From assembly GCA_000383815.1 (NCBI GenBank), contig KB912812.1, positions 1 to 48,837 of the forward strand: 48,837 bases of DNA. Direction: 5' to 3'. This stretch comes from an actinobacterium SCGC AAA027-J17. Lineage in GTDB: Bacteria; Actinomycetota; Actinomycetes; Nanopelagicales; Nanopelagicaceae. Numbering within the stretch: position 1 is the first letter of the stretch; each line of letters opens with the position of its first letter. Positions 21,920 to 30,895 of the stretch are shown piece by piece. The position numbers were made by a program, and so were the translations under genes. The notes beneath the pieces were generated by a model. It saw only the letters and a list, made by a program, of their open reading frames with translations. It searched no databases and had not been told where the DNA came from.

Positions 21920-23050
21920 CTAGTTACGAAGCCCAGCCCTGCGCAGATCAGAGATTTTCAAGGTGCCAGTCTTAGCATCATCTTCGGCGGACAAGTAAAG
22001 CCGTTGAATTGCCACAATCATCGCCTCGGCCAACTGATCTCTAAAAGCTGCAGTTGCTAATCGTTTGGCATCTTGGGGATTTGAAAGGTATCCCAGATCA
22101 ATTCTGACTGTTGGAGCAGTTGTTAATCTCAGTAAATCCCAGCTTTTAGCATGGGTATGGCAGTTTAATAAATCAGTTCGGGCACAAATCTCTCGCTGAA
22201 TTAAATTAGCAAATCGCTCACCAACTACAGATCTAACACCTTTATCATCCCGGCCATAAAAATAAGTCGCAACACCATTTGCTTTCTCATTCTTGTAACT
22301 ATCCACCTTCAGCGCAATCACCAAATCAGCACTGACTGTGTTTGCCACCTTAATTCGATCCTTTTCTAAAGGTGAGTTATTAGCACTTCTAGTTAAAACT
22401 ACATTTACGCCAAGTGCAATTAATCTACCCTCAAGCCTTTGAGCTAAATCAAAAACAATCTCTGACTCAACGACACCATTTGCACTCTCACCAGTGAACT
22501 CTCCTCCCCAGCTTGGATCAATCACAATTACTTTATTAGCTAAAGCAGGTGATCTAACTGAGTGCTTAACACTTTCTCTAAGGGCAGATGGCGCACCACC
22601 GGAAACTGTTTTAACCAATCGCATTAATGAAATCAATGTTGCTGGTCCACACCTGCCATCTGAGAGAATGCCAACAGATTTTTGAAACTCTCTTACCGCA
22701 CCCTCTGTATTGACTCCATAAACACCATCAACCTTGCCGCAGTTAAATCCCATTTGAATTAATCGATCTTGCAAATTACTAACATCATCACCGCGCATAA
22801 GTGCTGCTGCATTAAATACTAAAACTCGATCACCAAGTTTAAATCTTGCCTCCTCTAGGGAGCGAGCAGTAATCTCATTTATAACACCAGTTGCTGTTAA
22901 ACCACACTCTTGCTGAAAAGCTTTTATGCCTTGAGTTAAATTGTCATCGAAAATATCAGATGGTGTGGCGATGAAACCAAGTCGCAACAAGGTATTTGAG
23001 ATTAACTCAATCGCACTGGAGCGATCACCTAATTTTGGTAGATCGCTCAT
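21920..23050 (-). CDS. cwlM: CwlM-like protein: two peptidoglycan-binding domains plus degenerate N-acetylmuramoyl-L-alanine amidase domain
   Basis: 376 aa, no signal peptide. PG_binding_1-like repeats (LQDRLIQMGFNCGKVDGVYGVNTEGAVREFQKSVGI), amidase_3 fold with altered active-site residues; next to trxA-trxB-murJ as in mycobacteria. Confidence 0.85.
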   Translation of the reverse strand: MSDLPKLGDRSSAIELISNTLLRLGFIATPSDIFDDNLTQGIKAFQQECGLTATGVINEITARSLEEARFKLGDRVLVFNAAALMRGDDVSNLQDRLIQMGFNCGKVDGVYGVNTEGAVREFQKSVGILSDGRCGPATLISLMRLVKTVSGGAPSALRESVKHSVRSPALANKVIVIDPSWGGEFTGESANGVVESEIVFDLAQRLEGRLIALGVNVVLTRSANNSPLEKDRIKVANTVSADLVIALKVDSYKNEKANGVATYFYGRDDKGVRSVVGERFANLIQREICARTDLLNCHTHAKSWDLLRLTTAPTVRIDLGYLSNPQDAKRLATAAFRDQLAEAMIVAIQRLYLSAEDDAKTGTLKISDLRRAGLRN

Positions 23051-23077
23051 AAATTCTTAAAAACTTTTATCAGTCAG

Positions 23078-23401
23078 TTATTTAATGAAGTTTTCTAGAT
23101 CTTTCAGCAATGCTGGCTTTGGTTTAGCACCAACAATCGTTTTTACTACTTCACCACCCACAAATACATTCATGGTTGGGATAGAGGAGATTCCATACTT
23201 CATTGCAATTGATCCCTCTTCGTCAGTATTTAACTTAACAATCTTTAACTTATCGCCATACTCGTTTGAGATCTCTTCCAAGATTGGCCCAACTGCGCGG
23301 CAAGGACCACACCATTCTGCCCAGAAATCAACTAAAACTGGTGTTGCACTTTTCAAAACAACTGAATCAAAATCAGCTGTGGTTACCTTTGTCGTTGCCA
23401 T
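23078..23401 (-). CDS. trxA: Thioredoxin
   Basis: 107 aa. VDFWAEWCGPCRAVGPILEEI, ISSIPTMNVFVGGE. Confidence 0.98.
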   Translation of the reverse strand: MATTKVTTADFDSVVLKSATPVLVDFWAEWCGPCRAVGPILEEISNEYGDKLKIVKLNTDEEGSIAMKYGISSIPTMNVFVGGEVVKTIVGAKPKPALLKDLENFIK

Positions 23402-23441
23402 CTTTTCTCCTTTGGTTATCTACCTATTCTACTTTTAATAC

Positions 23442-24371
23442 TTAATGTCCTGCTAAATAACGCTCAGCATCTAAGGCCGCTTGGCAGCCAGAGCCAGCTG
23501 CGGTAATTGCCTGACGGTAGGTGAAATCAACTAAATCACCACAGGCAAAGACGCCAGCAATCTTTGTTTTAGTACTTCTTCCTTCAACCTGCACATAACC
23601 ATCACTATTTAATTCAACCTGACCCTTTACTAACTCACTCCTAGGCAGGTGCCCGATCGCCACAAATAAGCCGGTGAAATCCTTAACACTTTCTTCACCA
23701 GTTTGGGTATTTTTTAATTTCAACCCAACTACTTTATCTTCCCCTAAAACATCAATTACTTCATGGTTAAATAAAAACTCTATTTTTGGATTGGCAGCAG
23801 CGCGGTCAATCATGATTTTGGATGCTCGGAACTGATCTCGACGATGTATTAATAACACTTTGCTAGCAAATTTAGTTAAGAAATTTGCCTCCTCCATTGC
23901 TGAATCGCCACCACCGACCACTGCAATCATTTGCTCGCGGAAAAAGAAACCATCACATGTTGCACACCAAGATACGCCGCGACCAGATAAACGCTTTTCG
24001 TTTGGCAAACCAATCTCTTTATAAGCCGAACCCATCGCCAAAATAACTGATTTAGCTTTAACAGTATTTCCTGAGCCATCGGTTAACTCTTTAACATCGC
24101 CAGTTAACTTCATTGAGACAATGTCATCAGTAATAATTTTGGCATCAAAGCGTTCAACCTGCTTGCGCATAGATTCCATTAACTCAGGCCCCATCACACC
24201 AGTTGCAAATCCTGGAAAGTTCTCCACCTCGGTGGTGTTCATTAAAGCTCCACCTGCAGTTACTGAACCTTCGTAAATAATTGGCTTTAGCTGAGCCCGT
24301 GCGGCATAGATAGCTGCTGTGTAACCAGCAGGGCCAGAACCAACAATTACTACTTCATTAACATCACTCAT
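23442..24371 (-). CDS. trxB: Thioredoxin-disulfide reductase
   Basis: 309 aa. [81 protein letters not shown]. Confidence 0.98.
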   Translation of the reverse strand: MSDVNEVVIVGSGPAGYTAAIYAARAQLKPIIYEGSVTAGGALMNTTEVENFPGFATGVMGPELMESMRKQVERFDAKIITDDIVSMKLTGDVKELTDGSGNTVKAKSVILAMGSAYKEIGLPNEKRLSGRGVSWCATCDGFFFREQMIAVVGGGDSAMEEANFLTKFASKVLLIHRRDQFRASKIMIDRAAANPKIEFLFNHEVIDVLGEDKVVGLKLKNTQTGEESVKDFTGLFVAIGHLPRSELVKGQVELNSDGYVQVEGRSTKTKIAGVFACGDLVDFTYRQAITAAGSGCQAALDAERYLAGH

Positions 24372-24383
24372 TGATCCAGCCTA

Positions 24384-25973
24384 TTACCTTCCACCTTTAA
24401 TTACTTTTATTAAGGTTGTGACCTCGGTTATTTTGAATGCCTTTAGCAGCAGTAGATAGAAAATTGCTGATGTAGAGAAAACAAGTAATAGGTAAATAAA
24501 ATTCCCGCCCGGGATTGAGTATCTAAAGAGCCATACTGGCAGGGTAGCTGCGCCAAATATCAAGATTAGCTTCAGGTAGAAAGTGATCAAACTTAGTACT
24601 GGTATCTGTACCTGGTGTTTCTTAATTAATATAGATGAGATACCCGCGCCAATAAAGTAATGAATTGAAAAAATCACCGCAAGGCCAACCGTCACCCATT
24701 CAGGCTCTAAATAACTTGCAGCAATTAACGACAAAACGACAGATATTAAATTCATAATAAAGTTACCTATTACTTGGGACCTAAGGTTTTCAAAGGCATT
24801 TAAACCACGCAGAAGTACCAAATTGATGCTAACTGGGATTAATCCCAATGCAAATGCAGAGAGTGTAATTCCTAGATAATTTGCATCATCAACTGGAATA
24901 CCAAAATACAAAACCTTGGCAATTTCCTCACCAAATAGTAAAAACAAAACTGCAGCTGGAATTATAAATATGCCCATCAATCTCATGGTAAGCGACATAG
25001 AGTCTGAAACATCTTTGTACTTTTTATCAATAACTAAATTCGATAACTTGGGTAACAACGCAGTAACTATTGAAACAGTAATAATTGAATGAGGCAGAAT
25101 CAAAACCAAATAAGCATTGGCATATGGGGTATAACCAACACCGGTTGTTATGCCATCCGCTGCTGATTTAACTGCAGCTGATGTGGCAATGTTAATCGTT
25201 ACTAAATATGAAAGCTGAGAGATCATTGCGTAGGCAAAGCTCCAGCCAGCTAATTTAATTGATTTAGTTATCTGCGAGTTAGCCCAATCAAATCTTAGCG
25301 AGAGTTTTACACCAGATTTGATAACCACCGGAAACAAAATAAATGCTTGCGCTAAGTAACCTGCGGTAGTCCCCAGCCCCAACCAAAGTAAATCTTGGCT
25401 TGAGATATTTGCCAGAGAAATATCATCACGGCTGACTAATAAGAAATAAAATAGGCCAATCGCCATTAAGTTATTTACAACCGGAGCCCACATCATTGGA
25501 CCAAAGCGATTCTTGGCATTAGCAATCTGCCCCAGCAGGGCAAATAAACCAAGGAAAAATATCTGCGGCAGGCAGTAGCGCATTAAGGTGACAGTTACAT
25601 CAAACTCTTTAGAGCCGGCGTACTCAGGTGCATAGATATTTACCAGATGTGGCGCTAGCAAAATACCAAGTGCGGTGAGTGCAAATAAGAATGTAACAGT
25701 TATGGTGAATAATCTAGAGATAAATGCTGAGCCATGATCTGCATCCCGCAAAGATCTAACAATTTGGGGAACAAAGACAGCGGTCAACGCACCACCAATT
25801 AATAAGTTATACAAAATATTTGGCATGGTGTTTGCAACGTTGTAGGTATCACCAAGGATGGCAGTGCCAAGGAGGGCAGCCAACATCAAATTTCGAATCA
25901 ATCCAGTAACCCTAGAAGCTATGGTGCCAACAGCCATTACGGAGGAGGCTTTAAATAATTGGTTATCTGACAT
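24384..25973 (-). CDS. murJ: Lipid II flippase MurJ/MviN
   Basis: 529 aa. 14-TM MOP-type protein; MAVGTIASRVTGLIRNLMLAALLGTAILGDTYNVANTMPNILYNLLIGGALTAVFVPQIVR. Confidence 0.95.
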   Translation of the reverse strand: MSDNQLFKASSVMAVGTIASRVTGLIRNLMLAALLGTAILGDTYNVANTMPNILYNLLIGGALTAVFVPQIVRSLRDADHGSAFISRLFTITVTFLFALTALGILLAPHLVNIYAPEYAGSKEFDVTVTLMRYCLPQIFFLGLFALLGQIANAKNRFGPMMWAPVVNNLMAIGLFYFLLVSRDDISLANISSQDLLWLGLGTTAGYLAQAFILFPVVIKSGVKLSLRFDWANSQITKSIKLAGWSFAYAMISQLSYLVTINIATSAAVKSAADGITTGVGYTPYANAYLVLILPHSIITVSIVTALLPKLSNLVIDKKYKDVSDSMSLTMRLMGIFIIPAAVLFLLFGEEIAKVLYFGIPVDDANYLGITLSAFALGLIPVSINLVLLRGLNAFENLRSQVIGNFIMNLISVVLSLIAASYLEPEWVTVGLAVIFSIHYFIGAGISSILIKKHQVQIPVLSLITFYLKLILIFGAATLPVWLFRYSIPGGNFIYLLLVFSTSAIFYLLLLKAFKITEVTTLIKVIKGGR

Positions 25974-27070
25974 TACTTTCGCCTTCTTACCCTACGAACA
26001 CTTTGGATTATTGCTGCCACAAATAAAAGTACTGCAGCACCTGAAGTAATCCAAGTGGCAACTGGGCTAATTACTGAAAGTTTTAGATTGATGTTAACTG
26101 GATATCCAACAGGCTTATTTTCTAGATTAGTTAACTGCGCTAGCAATGATGACTCACCTGAGGCTAAAACCTCAATCGGTAGCAACACCTGCTGCTTGGA
26201 TTTTGCTTCCAGCCTAATCTGCTGAGTTGATGCAACTACCACCTTACTATTCAGCGCTCGAACGCTTAATTTCAAATCAACACTTTGGTCAAAATCATTC
26301 ACCAAAGTTATCGGCAGCTCCTCTTTAGTTGAGGTAACTGTAAATCTTGTTTTAGTAACCTTTAACTTATTTCTAAGTTCAGTAATTGACTTGTCATAAT
26401 CCTTTATTAGAAATTGAAAACTACTTTTTTCAATATCTGGATTTAGAATTTGAGCCAACCTTAATTGATATGAAAGTAACTCTTTTTGATCAACTAATGT
26501 GCCCAATAAATCAATCTGCCGCTGCGCGTAATTTAGTAAATTGATATTTTGCTTACTTATACCCTGTCTTTTCCTGTTTTTCACCAAGCTTTGATTAGTA
26601 GCTTTTCCTAACACTGTCTCTAGCAAAATCTTGCCATTAGCATCGATATAGGTGATCTGCTGATTAATAATTTGATCAACCCAGAATGCAGAAGGGTTTC
26701 CGTAGGTAAGTGCGGAAACTTTTTCATTTTTACTTACTCTAATAAATTGAGCAAGCCACTCTTTAGCAATTTGTTGTCCCTCTGGGGTGGAGCCATCTGA
26801 AATGCCATACCCATTACTCATTGCAACTATTTCAGAAATAGTTGCTGGATCTACCTGCCAACTTCTAACTCCTTGAACTGATGAGAAAACTAATAAACCT
26901 AACTCACCATTAGGTGAGAGTTTCTGGGCCAATTGATCATCAATAAAGACGCCATCTGAAAGGCGGTGGGTTGGCTCAGTAATCACAATCTCTTGAACGG
27001 CGTTGGCTTGCGGTATTAAAAATAGATTTGGTAGAAGCAGGGCAAAGATAAGAAGGAGAGCTCTTCTCAC
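25973..27070 (-). CDS. DUF6049-like secreted/membrane protein
   Basis: 365 aa. N-terminal signal (MRRALLLIFALLLPNLFLIPQANA), C-terminal TM followed by RRVRRRK; sits between murJ and the NUDIX gene, as the conserved actinobacterial family does. Confidence 0.65.
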   Translation of the reverse strand: MRRALLLIFALLLPNLFLIPQANAVQEIVITEPTHRLSDGVFIDDQLAQKLSPNGELGLLVFSSVQGVRSWQVDPATISEIVAMSNGYGISDGSTPEGQQIAKEWLAQFIRVSKNEKVSALTYGNPSAFWVDQIINQQITYIDANGKILLETVLGKATNQSLVKNRKRQGISKQNINLLNYAQRQIDLLGTLVDQKELLSYQLRLAQILNPDIEKSSFQFLIKDYDKSITELRNKLKVTKTRFTVTSTKEELPITLVNDFDQSVDLKLSVRALNSKVVVASTQQIRLEAKSKQQVLLPIEVLASGESSLLAQLTNLENKPVGYPVNINLKLSVISPVATWITSGAAVLLFVAAIIQSVRRVRRRK

Positions 27071-27660
27071 GGTGTTAGTTTTCCTGATTTTGCAATTAAC
27101 TTTCGCTCATCTGGATACGCCAGCTTGCTAACTATTTCATCGATTGGAAACCAAGCAACATCATCTACCTCAGTAACCTGGGGCGCTAACTTGCCACCGA
27201 CCTCCATAAATAAAAAGTGATGCACTGTCTTATGAATTCTCTTACCACTTGCCATAAACCAAAAATCAATTACACCTAAAGATCTAGTGATCTCACTTTT
27301 TATTCCAGTCTCCTCGGCCACCTCTCGTATTGCAGCTTGCTCAGGTGACTCACCCTCTTCAATATGGCCTTTAGGTAGTGACCACAACAATCTTTCATGT
27401 GAGGCATCCTTTGGATCTAATCTGCCGATTAATAATCCCTTAGTTCCAGTTTTATCAACCACTAATCCGCCAGCACTAACCTCATCAATGCGCTTTGCAT
27501 ATTTAGCTCGTGGTGAATTTTTTCCACCCTGGCCACCCTTATTATTTTTGCGGTTTGGTGAATTATGTTTTTTAGCGGGCTTACCAGAACCACTACTTTG
27601 CGCACCCTTGCGAGCACTATTTAAATCCTGATTGCCACCCGCATTATCTGCTGGGGTCAT
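27067..27660 (-). CDS. NUDIX hydrolase (MutT4-like) with basic disordered N-terminus
   Basis: Nudix box GHIEEGESPEQAAIREVAEETGI. Start re-assigned to MTPADNAGG (ATG at 27660); the ORF track extends to 27708. Confidence 0.88.
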   Translation of the reverse strand: MTPADNAGGNQDLNSARKGAQSSGSGKPAKKHNSPNRKNNKGGQGGKNSPRAKYAKRIDEVSAGGLVVDKTGTKGLLIGRLDPKDASHERLLWSLPKGHIEEGESPEQAAIREVAEETGIKSEITRSLGVIDFWFMASGKRIHKTVHHFLFMEVGGKLAPQVTEVDDVAWFPIDEIVSKLAYPDERKLIAKSGKLTP

Positions 27661-27745
27661 ATCGCAAGGATACTGGGTTAATCTGGCAGTTGTTAGGGTA
27701 TTGCCCACTCAACGGTATGCCAGCCTGCTCTAACCTAGTGCCACC

Positions 27746-29179
27746 GTGAAAACTCCTATTGATGCTGCTACCCAACTTGCGATCACTACTCTAAGCAAGC
27801 AGGCACCAGCTGCTACCGATCTGGCAAAGCAATTTAAAGCTGCTGGTTTTAAGTTGGCCTTAGTTGGCGGACCAGTACGGGATGCGATCTTAGGAAGATT
27901 AGGAAATGATTTAGATTTCACAACCGACGCCCTTCCTAAACAATCTGAGAAGATTTTAGAAAAGTGGGCAGATTCAGTTTGGGATATTGGCGCAGCCTTT
28001 GGCACAGTCGCTGGTAAAAAAGGTGAGATAACAGTTGAGATCACAACTTATCGAAGTGAAAGTTATGACCCATCTTCTCGAAAACCAGATGTTGAGTTTG
28101 GCAAATCAATCGAGGCAGATTTAGCTAGAAGAGATTTCACAATCAATGCCATGGCCCTTGAGTTAACGACTGAGCAGCCAACCTTTATTGATTTGTTTAA
28201 TGGTGTAACTGATTTGCAAAATAAGATAATTAAAACTCCAGGCAAACCTGAGGATTCATTTACCGATGATCCACTGCGGATGATGCGGGCAGCAAGATTT
28301 ATGAGTCAATTAAACTTTGCAGTAGATCCTGCCATTATTGCCGCAATTAAAAACATGTCTTCTCGGTTAGAGATAATTTCAGCTGAGCGAATCCGAGATG
28401 AGTTTACAAAAATCATCTTAAGCTCTGCCCCAAGAATTGGTATTACCTTGTTAGTTGAAACAGGGCTAGCCGATTACTTTCTGCCGGAGGTCCCTAAATT
28501 AAAACTTGAGATTGATGAGCACCATCACCATAAAGATGTTTATGAGCACTCACTTACCGTATTAGAGCAAGCGATTGGATTAGAGCAACGCTTAGGCGGA
28601 CCTAATTTAACGCTACGTCTTGCCGCCTTATTACATGACATTGGCAAACCAAAAACAAAACAATTAATTCCAGGTGGTGGAGTTTCATTTCATCACCATG
28701 AGGTAGTTGGCGCCAGAATGTGCAAGGAGCGATTAAAAAAACTTAGATTTGATAATCATCTAATTAATGATGTTGCCAAATTAACCTTTCTCCACCTTCG
28801 CTTTCATGGCTATGGATCAGGTGAGTGGACTGATTCAGCAGTTCGCAGATATGTAAGAGATGCTGGTGAATTACTTACCCACCTTCATCTTTTAACTAGG
28901 GCAGATTGCACAACTAGAAATAAGAAAAAAGCTGAAGGACTGGCTAAGACCTATGATCAACTTGAAAAACGAATTGAAGATTTAATGGCGCAAGAGGAGT
29001 TAAATAAAATTCGCCCGGATTTAACTGGGGATGAGATCATGCAAATTCTTGGCATTAAACCCTCACCCACTGTGGGCAAAGCTTATGAGTTCCTACTTGA
29101 GCTTCGACTTGAGCACGGGCCACAAGGAGTAGAGAAGGCAAAAGAAGAGTTACTTAAGTGGTGGAAGGAGCAAAATTAG
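27746..29179 (+). CDS. CCA tRNA nucleotidyltransferase with HD domain
   Basis: 477 aa. LALVGGPVRDAILGRLGNDLDFTTDA, ARRDFTINAMALEL, DDPLRMMRAARFMSQL, HD motif LAALLHDIGKPKT. GTG start. Confidence 0.95.
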   Translation: MKTPIDAATQLAITTLSKQAPAATDLAKQFKAAGFKLALVGGPVRDAILGRLGNDLDFTTDALPKQSEKILEKWADSVWDIGAAFGTVAGKKGEITVEITTYRSESYDPSSRKPDVEFGKSIEADLARRDFTINAMALELTTEQPTFIDLFNGVTDLQNKIIKTPGKPEDSFTDDPLRMMRAARFMSQLNFAVDPAIIAAIKNMSSRLEIISAERIRDEFTKIILSSAPRIGITLLVETGLADYFLPEVPKLKLEIDEHHHHKDVYEHSLTVLEQAIGLEQRLGGPNLTLRLAALLHDIGKPKTKQLIPGGGVSFHHHEVVGARMCKERLKKLRFDNHLINDVAKLTFLHLRFHGYGSGEWTDSAVRRYVRDAGELLTHLHLLTRADCTTRNKKKAEGLAKTYDQLEKRIEDLMAQEELNKIRPDLTGDEIMQILGIKPSPTVGKAYEFLLELRLEHGPQGVEKAKEELLKWWKEQN

Positions 29180-30479
29180 CTCTGCGCATTAAAACAGTAG
29201 CGGCAAATAGATAGAAGAGTGCAATGACAATTGGTAAAACCGAAGTCACACCATTATCTGGCAGTATCAATGCCGCGCCAATTGCGCCAGTAACAATCCC
29301 AGCATTTACCGCCACATCATAAAATGCAAAAACTCTTCCCCGGTACTCATCAGTTATCTTTGATTGCACCAGAGCGTCATTAGTTACCTTAATTCCCTGG
29401 CCACAAAGTCCAACTAGAAATGCACTACCAATCATGGAGATTTCATTAATACCGGCTGCATAAATTAACAAAGGCGGAATACATAAAAACATTAACAATC
29501 TCATCCATCGATGTCTGCCAAATTTGATTACCCCATATGGTGAGATGATCGCTCCTAAACCAATTCCAATCCCAGCAATCGCAAGTGCCATACCAAATCC
29601 AGCAAGACCAGCATCTGGATCAGCTGGATCATTAAATGAGTTTCGCTCAAGTAGTAGAGCCATCAAAGTTAAAGCGGTTATGCCACCTCGTTGAATGCCG
29701 ATGGATAAAATTCCACGCAGCGCGTCTGAGTGTGATCGCAAAATCATCAAGCCCTCTAATACCTCTTTATAACCACGAGATTCAGCACTCACTTCATGTT
29801 CTAATGGCCCGATCTCATACTTGTTTAATCTAAAGCAGGCAAGGGCTGCAGTTAGAAAACCAAGGGAGGCAATCAAAATTACTACCGCATCAGCAAAATC
29901 TGCATCACTATTTTGACTAAGTAGATTTTTTATTCCAATTCCAATACCACCGCCAATTACCACCCAGATGGTGCCACCAGTTACCGCTAATGCATTCGCA
30001 GCAATCAATTCTTCCTTCTTTACTAAAAGCGGTAGCCCTGCTGATAGACCAGAGAGAATTAATCGATTAACACCAAATGCAAACAAAACAAACAAGGTTA
30101 AAACAATTCCAGTTGAGCTACTGTTTACCAGCCAAGCAATAATTAACAAGTTGGCAGCCCTTATGTAATTACAGTTTCGAATAATTCGCTGACGAGAGAA
30201 GCGATCTAAGAAGATGCCAACATATGGCCCAATTAACGAGTAAGGAAGTAAGACCACTGCAAAGGCTAAGGCGGCTGAGATCGCATTGGGCGCTCGCTCT
30301 GGGGAGAAGAGAACAAAGCTTGCTAGTGCTGATTGAAACAAACCATCGGTTAATTGGCCACTCCAGCGGATAGTAAGTATCCGATTTAATCTTGAGCCTT
30401 TACTAACTGGCCAGATTCCCATGGGAGTAAGCGTAGTAATTAAATAAGGATTAACCTTGGATCTTATGTTAGCCACCAT
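29154..30479 (-). CDS. MFS transporter (true start may be 30422, MGIWPVSKG)
   Basis: 441 aa. About 12 TM; LSGLSAGLPLLVKKEELIAANALAVTGGTIW, ITDEYRGRVFAFYDVAVNAGIVTGA. Confidence 0.85.
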   Translation of the reverse strand: MVANIRSKVNPYLITTLTPMGIWPVSKGSRLNRILTIRWSGQLTDGLFQSALASFVLFSPERAPNAISAALAFAVVLLPYSLIGPYVGIFLDRFSRQRIIRNCNYIRAANLLIIAWLVNSSSTGIVLTLFVLFAFGVNRLILSGLSAGLPLLVKKEELIAANALAVTGGTIWVVIGGGIGIGIKNLLSQNSDADFADAVVILIASLGFLTAALACFRLNKYEIGPLEHEVSAESRGYKEVLEGLMILRSHSDALRGILSIGIQRGGITALTLMALLLERNSFNDPADPDAGLAGFGMALAIAGIGIGLGAIISPYGVIKFGRHRWMRLLMFLCIPPLLIYAAGINEISMIGSAFLVGLCGQGIKVTNDALVQSKITDEYRGRVFAFYDVAVNAGIVTGAIGAALILPDNGVTSVLPIVIALFYLFAATVLMRRANFAPSTT

Positions 30480-30879
30480 GCGTTCGAGTATTGATTACTC
30501 ACTTAGCAAACGCCGCACCTTGATTGCCCTATTTCAAGGCGCAGCCAGTGCGATGGATGCATGTGATGCTGACCCCTATTTAAGAAGAGCTGCGAAATAT
30601 CATGGTGAGTTAACCAAGAGGTCCTGCCCTGTTTGCAAAAAGTTCAAGATTGTTGAACTTCGGTATGCCTTTGGGGATCAACTCGGTCAATACTCAGGTC
30701 GAATTAAGAATCAAGATGAATTAGTCCAAATGCAAAGTGAGTACGGTGAGTTTCGCGTATATGTGGTGGAGATCTGCACCGATTGCCACTGGAACCACCT
30801 AGTGGAATCCTTTTTATTAGGTGATGGCAAGTACCGAAAGCCCCCTCGGAAGGTTCACACCTTATTAGATGATGATTAA
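30478..30879 (+). CDS. DUF5318-like zinc-ribbon protein
   Basis: MRSSIDYSLSKRRTLIALFQGA...CPVCKKFKIVELRYAFGDQLGQYSGRI...CTDCHW. Located upstream of ponA, as in other actinobacteria. ORF track starts at 30457. Confidence 0.85.
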   Translation: MRSSIDYSLSKRRTLIALFQGAASAMDACDADPYLRRAAKYHGELTKRSCPVCKKFKIVELRYAFGDQLGQYSGRIKNQDELVQMQSEYGEFRVYVVEICTDCHWNHLVESFLLGDGKYRKPPRKVHTLLDDD

Positions 30880-30895
30880 CGGGTAATCTTGCTAC

